From Gallionella sp. (GTDB taxonomy: Bacteria > Pseudomonadota > Gammaproteobacteria > Burkholderiales > Gallionellaceae), in NCBI GenBank assembly GCA_024654105.1, contig JANLID010000020.1, forward strand, positions 1 to 9,514: DNA of 9,514 nt, given 5' to 3'. Positions 1 to 7,356 of this stretch are shown in pieces. Each line of letters opens with the position of its first letter. Within the stretch, counting starts at the first letter, position 1. Position numbers and translations under genes: made by a program. The notes beneath the pieces are model-generated. The model saw only the letters and a program-made list of their open reading frames with translations, was not told where the DNA came from and ran no database searches.

Positions 1-441
1 GAGCTTTTGCGGATTGGGTTTGAAGCGGTGATAACCCTTGATCGAATCCGGCGAAGGGAAGCGCGTGATGATGTGCGGGTTGCCCTGCTCCAGATCCCAG
101 AAGTAGTGCAGGTTGCCGTTGGAGAGGATGACGAAGCGGCAATTTTGCGATTTCGCGTACTTGCGCGCCTGCTCCTTGCCGATCAGCGGATTTTTGTCTT
201 CGGCCTTCGCTTCAAGCACCACAAGTGGAAAGCCAGATTCGTCGAGTAGCAGAAAGTCGATAAAGCCGTTCGAGGTGGTCTCGAAGTTTTCTCCCAGCGC
301 ATCGACGACCGCCCTTGTCAGCTTGACCTCGGGCTCAAGCACGATGTTGGCCTTGTCTTTGCCATCATCAAAAAAACGCCAACCTGCTTCCTCGAGCAGC
401 TTGTTGAGTTTAATGCGTGCGCGGGCTTCTTTTGCGGCCAT
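1..441 (-). CDS. hsdR: Type I restriction enzyme R subunit (HsdR-like), N-terminal part, truncated by window edge
   Basis: The frame is open from the left edge to an ATG at 441, giving 147 residues and no stop. It holds the N-terminal nuclease domain of type I restriction HsdR proteins. The PD-(D/E)xK core is visible as Asp62 (GFIDFLLL) and Glu77-x-Lys79 (VVLEAKAE), followed by the HsdR-type QxxxY motif (Gln91-Tyr95 in KEQARKYA) and a conserved FVILSNGNLHYFWDLE stretch. In this family the domain cuts DNA after translocation by the SF2 motor domain, which would lie beyond the left edge. The start is well fixed: an in-frame TAG lies just 10 codons upstream, with no other start codon between. 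Upstream there is only a GIY-YIG gene, so any hsdM/hsdS partners must lie to the left. Whether the gene is complete cannot be seen. Confidence 0.85.
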   Translation of the reverse strand, partial: MAAKEARARIKLNKLLEEAGWRFFDDGKDKANIVLEPEVKLTRAVVDALGENFETTSNGFIDFLLLDESGFPLVVLEAKAEDKNPLIGKEQARKYAKSQNCRFVILSNGNLHYFWDLEQGNPHIITRFPSPDSIKGYHRFKPNPQKL

Positions 442-572
442 TTGTGCTTTCTTGCGTGTTGGAGCCGAATGCTATCACGAAGCAATTTCGATCTAATGGA
501 AATACATTCACAATGCAGTTCTGCACCGTAGCCAGACATTTGCCTGAAAACCAAATCAGTCAAATGATGAGG

Positions 573-827
573 TCATTTCAAACTTGATTGAATCAGCGTC
601 AGCTTGTCCGCCCGCGACAAACTTTTGATCTCCATCTCGCGCTTTAACGCAGCGGACTTGTCGTCGCACTGTTCCACAAATATCAACTCTGCCGGAGTAC
701 GCCCCCGGGTGTATTTGGATGCCGTGCCGGCATTATGCGCCGCGATACGCTTGTCCAGATCGTTGGTGATGCCACAGTACAGGGTATCGTCGGCACAGCG
801 CAGCAGGTAGCAGAACCAGCTCACCAT
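573..827 (-). CDS. GIY-YIG nuclease-fold protein, UPF0213/YhbQ type
   Basis: This 84-residue protein is a single GIY-YIG domain. The first strand is CYLLRCADDTLYCGI (residues 6-20), where CYL and YCG take the places of GIY and YIG. It is followed by conserved Arg27 and His31 and by the helix ALKREMEIKSLSRADK, in which Glu64 is the expected metal-binding glutamate. Length matches the usual 80-100 residues of the UPF0213 group, which occurs as stand-alone small proteins in many bacteria. The cellular role of this group is poorly defined; DNA cleavage is a family property, not shown here. The gene starts 9 bases after the lnt stop. The purine-rich minus-strand face of the repeat at 828-863 (GGGAGAGGGG) lies just before the ATG and can act as its ribosome binding site. 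GTG at codon 2 is an alternative start. Confidence 0.85.
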   Translation of the reverse strand: MVSWFCYLLRCADDTLYCGITNDLDKRIAAHNAGTASKYTRGRTPAELIFVEQCDDKSAALKREMEIKSLSRADKLTLIQSSLK

Positions 828-863
828 CCCCTCTCCCTAACCCTCTCCCCGAAGGGGCGAGGG
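828..863 (+). repeat. CCCTCTCCC-type interspersed repeat, copy 1
   Basis: The plus strand reads two CCCTCTCCC units separated by TAA, then a stem arm CCCTCTCCCC, loop GAA, and GGGGCGAGGG. It is a partly palindromic element. A second copy in the same orientation is at 8805-8841. This copy contains the lnt stop codon (TAG, 837-839), encodes the last residues of Lnt (PSPLRGEG), and puts a purine-rich tract before the GIY-YIG start. The hairpin has no U-run after it on either strand, so it is not a typical Rho-independent terminator. Confidence 0.75.
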
Positions 864-2486
864 AATGCGGTTGCGGCGCAGCCATGCATAGGCCAGCATC
901 AGCGCGATCAACAGCATCACCGCCGCATTGCCCCAGCGCACATACGGCGTGATGCCGTCATAACCCTGCGCCGTGCCAAGCAACACTCCTTCCCGGTGTT
1001 GCGGCAGTTGCTGCAACACCTTGCCGTCCGCACCGATGATGGAGGTCACGCCGGTGTTGGTGGCGCGCAGCATCATGCGGCCGGTTTCCAGCGCGCGCAG
1101 TTGTGAAATCTGGTTATGCTGCGCCGCCGCGTGCGAATGTCCGTACCATGCATCGTTGGTGAAATTGACCAGCAGCGTGGCCTGCGGCAGCGCGCGAATG
1201 ATCTCTTCGCCGAACACATCCTCATAACAGATGTTTGCCGCCACGCGCTGCCCGGCGACATCGAGCGGCGCCTGCCGCATATCGCCGCGCGCCAGGTCGC
1301 CCATCGGAATATCAAGCACGCCGTTGATAAACCAGCCGAGCAGCGGGCGCAACGGAATGAATTCGCCGAACGGCACCAGATGCTGCTTGCGGTAGCGCTG
1401 CTCGTCCGCCGTGCCGAGCGTGAACACGCCGTTGTAGTAGCTGCCGTTGTTGCGCTCGAACGCGCCGATCAGGATGTCGCCGCCGTTTTTCCTGGCGTGG
1501 TCGCGTAGTTGCTCGACCAGTTCCGGCGGCACTTCGTGGCGCAGCAGCGGCAACGCGGTTTCCGGCAGGATGGTGAGGCGCGCCGGATTCTGCAGGGTCA
1601 GGCGGCGGTAGGTTTCCAGCGTGCCGGCCAGCGCGTCTTCGTTAAACTTGAGGTCCTGCGCGATGTTGCCCTGCACCAGCGCGACGCTGACCGGTTCGCC
1701 GTGCGGCTGCGCCCATGCGACGGTGCGCAATGCCGCGCCGCCGATCCATAGCATAGCGAGTATCGCCAACGTAATGCGCCCAGATGAAATTTGGGATCCG
1801 TTCGCCCTGAGTTTATCGAAGGGTGAACGTGCCACTTCGGCTGGCTCAGGGCAGGCTTCGACAAGCTCAGCCCGAACGGAATTTGAAATTTCTGGCTTTT
1901 TTCCTGCAACAGCACGCGCTTCGCAAAACATCCAGGCCAGCAAGCCTGCGCTCATCGCCGCAACCAGCGACACGCCGTACACGCCGAACAGCGGCGCGTA
2001 GCCCGCCAGCGGGCTGTCGCTGTGCGCATAGCCCAGCGTGAGCCACGGAAAACCGGTGAAGATCGTGCCGCGCAGCCATTCGAGCAGCACCCATGCGCCC
2101 GGCATGACCAATATGAGGCGCATCACCAGCTCGGCGCGCACACCGCGAGTTTCGCAAAAACGCGCCTGAGCATAACCGGCCAGCGCCGGAAACAGCGCAA
2201 TGAACGCGGCGAACAGCAGTGCGGCTGGCAACGCCAGCAACAGCGGCATATTGCCGTAATCGTGCAACGCGACATAAATCCAGCCGATGCCCGCAACAAA
2301 CAGCCCCAGACCGAAGCTGAAACCCAGCCACGCCGCCGCAGACGGCCTCTCGGCGCGGCTCCACAAGGCGAACAGTACGGCAAGCGCCAGCACCGGAATA
2401 ATGAATATTCCGAACGGCGCGAAACCAAAGACGCACAGCAAGCCTGCGATAAATGCGACGAGCAAGAATTTTCGAGTTTTGGACAT
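837..2486 (-). CDS. lnt: Apolipoprotein N-acyltransferase
   Basis: Lnt transfers an acyl chain from phospholipid to the N-terminal cysteine of apolipoproteins on the periplasmic side of the inner membrane, the last step of lipoprotein maturation. About seven hydrophobic segments precede a nitrilase-like domain and one follows it (AVMLLIALMLAYAWL). Counting from the chosen ATG at 2486, the catalytic triad is Glu309 (TILPETALP), Lys367 (RKQHLVPFGEF) and Cys420 (NICYEDVFGE). The NFTNDAWYG motif follows. The frame extends upstream to an ATG at 2543, but the ATG at 2486 places the start just before the first membrane helix, as is usual. The protein is 549 residues, longer than the usual roughly 510. 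The excess is a 27-28 residue repeat-encoded insert (residues about 204-230, cytoplasmic loop before the last pre-catalytic helix) plus a short repeat-encoded tail. corC, its usual upstream partner, is separated from it by an opposing gene. Confidence 0.95.
   Translation of the reverse strand: MSKTRKFLLVAFIAGLLCVFGFAPFGIFIIPVLALAVLFALWSRAERPSAAAWLGFSFGLGLFVAGIGWIYVALHDYGNMPLLLALPAALLFAAFIALFPALAGYAQARFCETRGVRAELVMRLILVMPGAWVLLEWLRGTIFTGFPWLTLGYAHSDSPLAGYAPLFGVYGVSLVAAMSAGLLAWMFCEARAVAGKKPEISNSVRAELVEACPEPAEVARSPFDKLRANGSQISSGRITLAILAMLWIGGAALRTVAWAQPHGEPVSVALVQGNIAQDLKFNEDALAGTLETYRRLTLQNPARLTILPETALPLLRHEVPPELVEQLRDHARKNGGDILIGAFERNNGSYYNGVFTLGTADEQRYRKQHLVPFGEFIPLRPLLGWFINGVLDIPMGDLARGDMRQAPLDVAGQRVAANICYEDVFGEEIIRALPQATLLVNFTNDAWYGHSHAAAQHNQISQLRALETGRMMLRATNTGVTSIIGADGKVLQQLPQHREGVLLGTAQGYDGITPYVRWGNAAVMLLIALMLAYAWLRRNRIPSPLRGEG
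1798..1880. repeat. Interspersed palindromic repeat cluster inside lnt
   Basis: Two related units lie head to head. Unit A (1798-1829) begins CCGTTCGCCCTGAG and ends TCGAAGGGTGAACG; its arms CGTTCGCCCT and AGGGTGAACG pair with one mismatch. Unit B (1850-1879, read on the minus strand) begins CCGTTCGGGCTGAG and continues CTTGTCGAAG. Between them, 1833-1850 looks like a degraded third unit. On the minus strand the cluster is translated in frame as part of Lnt, giving RAELVEACPEP and SPFDKLRANG. These peptides are hallmarks of a repeat family widespread in proteobacterial genomes, usually between genes. No terminal repeats or transposase are visible, so it is a non-autonomous sequence. Confidence 0.85.
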
Positions 2487-2587
2487 CAGGCTACCCAGCA
2501 CGGAAGACGCGCGAAGAATAACCGATTCCTTCCGATACGGCATTTGTGATTAAATCGCGCCCTCGTTACCCGGGAACACCGCACACC
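2487..2587. promoter_or_regulatory. Divergent intergenic region between lnt and the pseudouridine synthase
   Basis: This 101-base stretch separates two divergent starts and must hold a promoter for each unless lnt is read from far upstream. On the plus strand TGTGATTAA (2545-2553) resembles an extended -10, 35 bases before the pseudouridine synthase ATG, but no good -35 is present at the right distance. On the minus strand no element stands out; TTATTC near 2520 is only a weak -10 candidate. Neither start has a strong Shine-Dalgarno sequence. Confidence 0.3.
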
Positions 2588-3319
2588 ATGGAAAAGATCC
2601 GCCTCTCAAAACGCATGTCCGAACTCGGCCTGTGCTCGCGCCGCGAAGCGGATGGCTATATCGAAAAAGGCTGGGTGGAAGTCGACGGTGAAGTCATCAG
2701 CGAACTGGGCAGCAAGGTCTATCCCACCCAGCAAATCGTCCTGCGCAGCGCAGCGCAAAATACCCAGCAGCAGCGCGTGACGATCCTGCTCAACAAGCCG
2801 ATCGGCTATGTGTCCGGGCAGGCAGAGCATAATCACAAACCCGCCGTCACCCTGATCGACAACGCGACACACTGGGTGGAAGACCCGTCACCGCTGCGCT
2901 TCCATCGCAGCCAGTTGCTCGGTCTCGCCCCGGCAGGCCGCCTGGATATTGATTCGCAGGGTTTGCTGGTGCTCACCCAGGATGGCCGCATCGCCAAGCA
3001 ACTGATCGGCGATGATTCCAAAGCGGACAAGGAATATCTGGTGCGCGTGCAGGGTACATTGAAGGGCACCGGGCTGGCTTTGCTCAATCAGGGGCTCAAG
3101 CTGGACGGGGAATATCTCAAGCCCGCCAAGGTGACCTGGCAGAACGAAGACCAGTTACGCTTCGTCTTGCGCGAGGGCAAAAAACGCCAGATCCGCCGCA
3201 TGTGCGAACTGGTCGAACTGAACGTGACTGGCTTGAAACGCATCCGCATCGGCAGGGTAAAGCTGGGGGATCTGCCGGTCGGCCAGTGGCGCTATCTGGG
3301 CGAGAACGAACAGTTCTGA
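2588..3319 (+). CDS. S4-domain rRNA pseudouridine synthase, RsuA/RluF group
   Basis: The 243-residue protein has an N-terminal S4 RNA-binding domain (about residues 4-50, RLSKRMSELGLCSRREAD and WVEVDGEVI) and a pseudouridine synthase domain. The catalytic aspartate is Asp120 in APAGRLDIDSQGLLVLTQDG, and the family's C-terminal signature EGKKRQIRRMCE is at 196-207. The ending LKRIRIGRVKLGDLPVGQWR resembles RluF, which modifies U2604 of 23S rRNA in E. coli; the exact target here is not certain, and RluB/RluE-type activity cannot be excluded. The frame runs 14 codons upstream of ATG 2588, but those residues are proline/arginine rich and the S4 domain begins naturally at MEKIRLSKRM. It lies opposite to its neighbours and converges on corC with 44 bases between the stops. 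Confidence 0.93.
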   Translation: MEKIRLSKRMSELGLCSRREADGYIEKGWVEVDGEVISELGSKVYPTQQIVLRSAAQNTQQQRVTILLNKPIGYVSGQAEHNHKPAVTLIDNATHWVEDPSPLRFHRSQLLGLAPAGRLDIDSQGLLVLTQDGRIAKQLIGDDSKADKEYLVRVQGTLKGTGLALLNQGLKLDGEYLKPAKVTWQNEDQLRFVLREGKKRQIRRMCELVELNVTGLKRIRIGRVKLGDLPVGQWRYLGENEQF

Positions 3320-3329
3320 TAGCTGCCTT

Positions 3330-3360
3330 AAAAATTGCTGCGGAGGATATCTGCGGCAAT
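3330..3360 (-). terminator. Probable Rho-independent terminator of the miaB-corC operon
   Basis: Read on the minus strand, arms ATTGCCGC (3360-3353) and GCAGCAAT (3341-3334) pair in 7 of 8 positions around an 11-base loop and run into TTTTT (3334-3330). It begins 4 bases after the corC stop, where a terminator is expected. The stem is short, so strength is uncertain. Confidence 0.5.
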
Positions 3361-3363
3361 GCG

Positions 3364-4209
3364 CTATGGAGTCGCTGGTGCAGTTTTTGCGCGCTCGACC
3401 AGCAATGAATGCAGCCTGCGGCTATCCGCGCGCAACACGGTAAAAGTAAGGTTGCCGACGTGGATACGATCGCCGCGTTTGGGAAGTTGCCCGGCAGATT
3501 TCAGCACCAACCCGCCTACCGTGTCATATTCTTCATCTCTGAATTCCTTGCCAAGCGCCTCGTTGAAATCGGCGATCTCGGTGTCGGCTTTTACAAGCCA
3601 TTTCCACTTGCTGTCAGGAATAATGTTGTCCTCATCCTCATCGAAATCGTATTCGTCCTCGATGTCGCCGACGATCTGCTCCAGCACATCCTCAATCGTC
3701 ACCATGCCGGATATGCCGCCATACTCATCCGCCACCAGCGCGATATGGTTGCGGTTACAGCGGAAATCGCGCAGCAGCACGTTCAGCCGCTTGGACTCCG
3801 GCACGAATACCGCCGGGCGCAGCATGTCACGCACGTTGAATTCTTCCCCGGCGTAATAGCGCAGCAGGTCTTTTGCCAGCAGGATGCCGATGATGTTGTC
3901 CTTGTCGCCATCGATGACAGGAAAACGCGAGTGGGCAGTCTCGATGACAAAGGGAATGAATTTTTCCGGCGGTTCGCTGACGTCGATAACGTCCATTTGT
4001 GCGCGCGGGATCATGATCTCGCGCACCTGGCGCTCGGAAACTTGCAGCACGCCTTCCATCATGGACAGCGCATCAGCATCCAGCAGGTTGTTTTCGTAGG
4101 CGGAGTGCAACAGGTGAACTAATTGTTCGCGGTCTTCCGGTTCGCGCAGCAGAAACGCGGAAAGACGCTCTAACAGGCCGGGTTTGTTACTACTCTCGGG
4201 TAAATCCAT
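3364..4209 (-). CDS. corC: CorC/HlyC-family CBS-domain protein (magnesium/cobalt efflux family)
   Basis: The 281-residue protein has the CorC (YbeX) layout: an N-terminal helical region, two CBS domains (about 66-125, starting IMIPRAQMDVID, and 130-185, containing HIALVADEYGGISGMVTIEDVLEQIVGD in two pieces), an acidic linker DFDEDEDN, and a C-terminal CorC_HlyC transporter-associated domain (about 200-275, with EYDTVGGLVL and LPKRGDRI). No membrane helices are present, so it is a cytoplasmic protein like E. coli CorC (292 residues). The family is linked to magnesium and cobalt efflux and is almost always next to ybeY. The ATG follows the ybeY stop by 7 bases, with AGGAAA as a possible but distant ribosome binding site, which suggests coupling. 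The usual next gene, lnt, lies beyond the opposing pseudouridine synthase gene. Confidence 0.93.
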   Translation of the reverse strand: MDLPESSNKPGLLERLSAFLLREPEDREQLVHLLHSAYENNLLDADALSMMEGVLQVSERQVREIMIPRAQMDVIDVSEPPEKFIPFVIETAHSRFPVIDGDKDNIIGILLAKDLLRYYAGEEFNVRDMLRPAVFVPESKRLNVLLRDFRCNRNHIALVADEYGGISGMVTIEDVLEQIVGDIEDEYDFDEDEDNIIPDSKWKWLVKADTEIADFNEALGKEFRDEEYDTVGGLVLKSAGQLPKRGDRIHVGNLTFTVLRADSRRLHSLLVERAKTAPATP

Positions 4210-4216
4210 TTGGTGA

Positions 4217-4661
4217 TTAAGTTTCCTGATAAGGATCGGGGTAGCGCAATTTTAACATCAACCGGGTTTCCAATGCCTCCATCCCGGCGGCATCAGTTTC
4301 GTTCTCGTGATCGTGGCCTTGCAGATGCAGCGCGGCATGGATCGCGAGATGCGCATAGTGCGCAAGCAAATCCTTGTGCTGTTCGCGCGCTTCTTTTTCC
4401 ACAATCGGTGCGCAGATCACCGCGTCCCCGGACAGCACGCCCGCATCGTCGTATACGAACGTCAGCACATTGGTGGCGCAGTCCTTGCCGCGATAGTTTT
4501 TGTTCAGTTCGCGTCCCTCCGCCTCGTCGACGATGCGCAAGGTCATGCGCACGTCGCGCTGCAACGCGGCCTTGCACCAGCGCCGCCACTGCGGGCGCGT
4601 CGGCAGGTGTGGTGCGGCACTGGCGTACTGTACTGTCAGAGAAAGTCTGGGCGATACAGTG

Positions 4662-4669
<8 letters not shown>
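4217..4669 (-). CDS. ybeY: Endoribonuclease YbeY
   Basis: YbeY is a metal-dependent RNase that takes part in 16S rRNA 3'-end maturation and 70S ribosome quality control. The zinc-binding motif H-x3-H-x5-H is intact at His111, His115 and His121 (HAALHLQGHDH). Other family hallmarks are IVDEAEGRELN, YRGKDCATNVLTF and GDAVICAPIVEKEA. With the ATG at 4669 the protein is 150 residues, typical for the family, and begins shortly before the conserved LTVQYAS. This start overlaps the end of phoH by 8 bases. An in-frame ATG at 4684 is an alternative five codons earlier; neither has a strong ribosome binding site, which fits translational coupling. The open frame extends further to 4762, but that part reads through phoH in another frame and is not conserved-looking. 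Confidence 0.93.
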
Positions 4670-5617
<948 letters not shown>

Positions 5618-5621
<4 letters not shown>

Positions 5622-6949
5622 GACTGGGTCACCACTTCGCCGCGCAACGTGTGCCTCACCACCCCGGTGATTTTCACATCGGCAAAACGACCAATAAGAT
5701 CCGGGGAGCCGTGAAAATTCACCACACGGTTGTTGTCGGTACGCCCGGCCAGCTCCTGCGCATCCTTCTTCGATATGCCTTCCACCAGCACACGCTGCAC
5801 CGTGCCGAGCATGGTCTGGTTGACCTGTTGCTCCAATTCGTCGATGCGCGCCTGCAACCGCGCCAGACGCGCCGATTTCTCTTCCGGCAAAGTGTCGTCG
5901 GGCAATTCGGCGGCGGGCGTGCCGGGCCGCGGGCTGTACACATAACTGAAGCTGACATCGAAGCCGACGTCGTCGATCAGTTTCATGGTCGCCTCGAAAT
6001 CGCGCTCGGTCTCGCCGGGGAAACCGACAATGAAGTCGGATGTGATGCAGATGCCGGGGCGCGCGGCGCGCAACCGGCGCACGATTGATTTGTATTCCAA
6101 TGCGGTGTAGCTGCGCTTCATCGCGGCGAGAATACGATCCGACCCGGACTGCACCGGCAAATGCAAATGGCTGACCAGCTTGGGTGTGGTCGCATACACA
6201 TCGATCAGGCGCTGCGTCATTTCCTTGGGGTGCGAAGTCGTGTAGCGCAGCCGCTCTACGCCATCCAGCGCGGCAACGGCTTGCAGCAGCAAGGCAAAGT
6301 CCATTGTGTCGCCATCGTCGGTCGCTCCGCAGTAGGCATTCACATTTTGTCCGAGCAGGGTGATTTCCTTGACGCCTTGCACGACCAGTTCTTCTATGTC
6401 GCGCACCACGTCGGCAAACGGGCGCGATATTTCTTCGCCGCGTGTATAGGGCACCACGCAATAAGTGCAGTATTTGCTGCACCCTTCCATTATTGAGACA
6501 AAAGCGGCGCCGGATGCAGTTTGTGGCTGCGGCAAATGGTCGAACTTCTCGATCTCGGGAAAACTGATGTCCACCTGCGGTCGCCCGGTGTCGCGACGCG
6601 CCCGCAATAACTGCGGCAGACGATGCAGGGTCTGCGGACCAAACACCACGTCCACATAAGGTGCACGCTTCACAATTACCGCGCCTTCCTGGCTGGCCAC
6701 ACAACCGCCCACACCAATCAGCAAATCCGGCTTGGCCAATTTGAGCGGACGCACCCTCCCGAGGTCGGAGAACACCTTTTCTTCGGCCTTCTCGCGTATC
6801 GAACAGGTGTTGAACAGGATGACGTCCGCCTCTTCCGGTCTGTCGGTTCGTTCCATGCCCTCGCAGGCACGCAGCACATCCGCCATTTTGTCCGAGTCGT
6901 ACTCGTTCATCTGGCAGCCGAAGGTTTTGATGTATAGCTTTTTGGTCAC
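5618..6949 (-). CDS. miaB: tRNA-2-methylthio-N6-dimethylallyladenosine synthase
   Basis: MiaB is a radical-SAM enzyme that adds the methylthio group to i6A37 of tRNAs. The 443-residue protein has the N-terminal UPF0004 domain with auxiliary [4Fe-4S] ligands Cys12 (TFGCQMNEYDS), Cys49 (NTCSIREKAE) and Cys83 (GGCVAS), and the radical-SAM cluster motif CxxxCxxC at Cys157, Cys161 and Cys164 (GCSKYCTYCVVPYTRG). A TRAM domain closes the protein (about 378-443, RVLVEGISKKD to RGEVV). The start is GTG at 6949; an in-frame TAA four codons upstream excludes a longer version, and KLYIKTFG must be kept. No Shine-Dalgarno is visible before this GTG. A nine-codon leader ORF with a good ribosome binding site ends 9 bases before it. 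It is the first gene of miaB-phoH-ybeY-corC. Confidence 0.96.
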
Positions 6950-6958
6950 GCCAGGAGA

Positions 6959-6988
6959 TTACTTTGAATAGTCGCCGCCGGGCTTCAT
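6959..6988 (-). other. Possible nine-codon leader ORF before miaB
   Basis: On the minus strand GAGG (6997-6994) stands 5 bases before an ATG at 6988 that opens MKPGGDYSK and ends at TAA (6961-6959), 9 bases before the miaB GTG. It is in the same frame as miaB. It could deliver ribosomes to the SD-less miaB start by termination and reinitiation, or be chance. Support is only the spacing and the ribosome binding site. Confidence 0.3.
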
Positions 6989-7037
6989 TAAAACCTCGAC
7001 ATCGAATAACAGGCTGAATTTACGCTTAAATCCATGC

Positions 7038-7100
7038 AAAAAAGGTCATGCGTGATTCTAGCAAAAAAGCCCTGGCCCGCACAAAAAACTGTGCTACGAT
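7038..7100 (+). promoter_or_regulatory. Likely promoter of the small plus-strand unit, with upstream A-tracts
   Basis: An extended -10, TGCTACGAT (7092-7100, hexamer TACGAT at 7095-7100), lies about 48 bases before the small ORF. The -35 region is poor (TGGCCC at 7073-7078, 16-base spacer, 3 of 6 matches to TTGACA), as is common for extended -10 promoters. Upstream are three A6 tracts at 7038-7043, 7063-7068 and 7083-7088, spaced 25 and 20 bases, which may bend the DNA or help polymerase binding. A start near 7107 is predicted. Confidence 0.45.
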
Positions 7101-7147
7101 TCCGCCACTTGTTTTTTTGTTCAAACCGGTTCTCATGGGAGGAGAAA

Positions 7148-7243
7148 GTGGCGATTATCGCAGACGTGGCATCAATCGGAATGGCCTTGTTTACCGTGTT
7201 ATTTTCCTTGTGGATGTTAAAGCAGCTTTTCACCGGTAAATAA
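7148..7243 (+). CDS. Small single-pass membrane protein, 31 residues, unknown function
   Basis: GTG at 7148 opens a 31-codon frame ending at TAA 7241-7243. A very strong ribosome binding site, GGGAGGAG (7137-7144), sits at the right distance, which decides the start against a longer frame beginning at 7034. The peptide starts MAIIADVASIG, has a hydrophobic run of about 20 residues (VASIGMALFTVLFSLWML) and ends KQLFTGK, so a single membrane helix with a basic C-terminal end on the cytoplasmic side is plausible. I do not recognise it. Size and shape recall small accessory subunits of membrane complexes (CydX, KdpF type), but no sequence match supports that. It has its own promoter-like element and terminator, so it appears to be a one-gene unit. 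The transcript could also serve as a small RNA. Confidence 0.6.
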   Translation: MAIIADVASIGMALFTVLFSLWMLKQLFTGK

Positions 7244-7262
7244 ATAAGTCGGCGAGCGCACC

Positions 7263-7310
7263 GCAGCAAATAAAAAACTCCAGTTCAGACTGGAGTTTTT
7301 TATTTGCTGC
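7263..7310. terminator. Perfect palindromic bidirectional terminator
   Basis: Two perfectly complementary 22-base arms (7263-7284 and 7289-7310) surround the loop TCAG. The inner part is AAAAAACTCCAGT / ACTGGAGTTTTTT, so each strand gives a GC-containing stem followed by a U6 run. It lies 19 bases after the small ORF (plus) and 46 bases after the tolC stop (minus), so it can stop transcription from both sides. The outer GCAGCAAAT arms lengthen the stem well beyond what a terminator needs. Confidence 0.9.
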
Positions 7311-7356
7311 GTCAGAAAACCGCTGCCGCACTCCAGGCTGCCTCTTTGCAACCCTT

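Noticed and set aside
318..563. 81-codon minus-strand frame overlapping the HsdR start
   Set aside because: TTG start, out of frame with the clear HsdR sequence, and no recognisable features.
1..827. HsdR-like plus GIY-YIG genes as a two-nuclease defence system
   Set aside because: The GIY-YIG protein is of the common stand-alone UPF0213 type, the genes are 131 bases apart without overlap, and most of the HsdR gene is not visible. Nothing links them functionally.
5622..6704. Open frame extending phoH upstream by 361 codons through miaB, as if a 680-residue protein existed
   Set aside because: It runs entirely within miaB in another frame, has arginine/alanine-rich low-complexity composition typical of GC-rich shadow frames, and miaB there has all its catalytic motifs. 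PhoH starts naturally at the ATGA junction.
6950..7147. Possible tRNA or structured RNA gene between miaB and the small ORF
   Set aside because: No cloverleaf, T-loop consensus or CCA end on either strand; the region is A-tract-rich promoter-like sequence.
7135..7239. Alternative frame at ATG 7135 in the small unit (MGGESGDYRRRG...)
   Set aside because: The ATG overlaps the strong GGGAGGAG ribosome binding site and so cannot use it; the GTG frame at 7148 has correct spacing and a coherent membrane helix.
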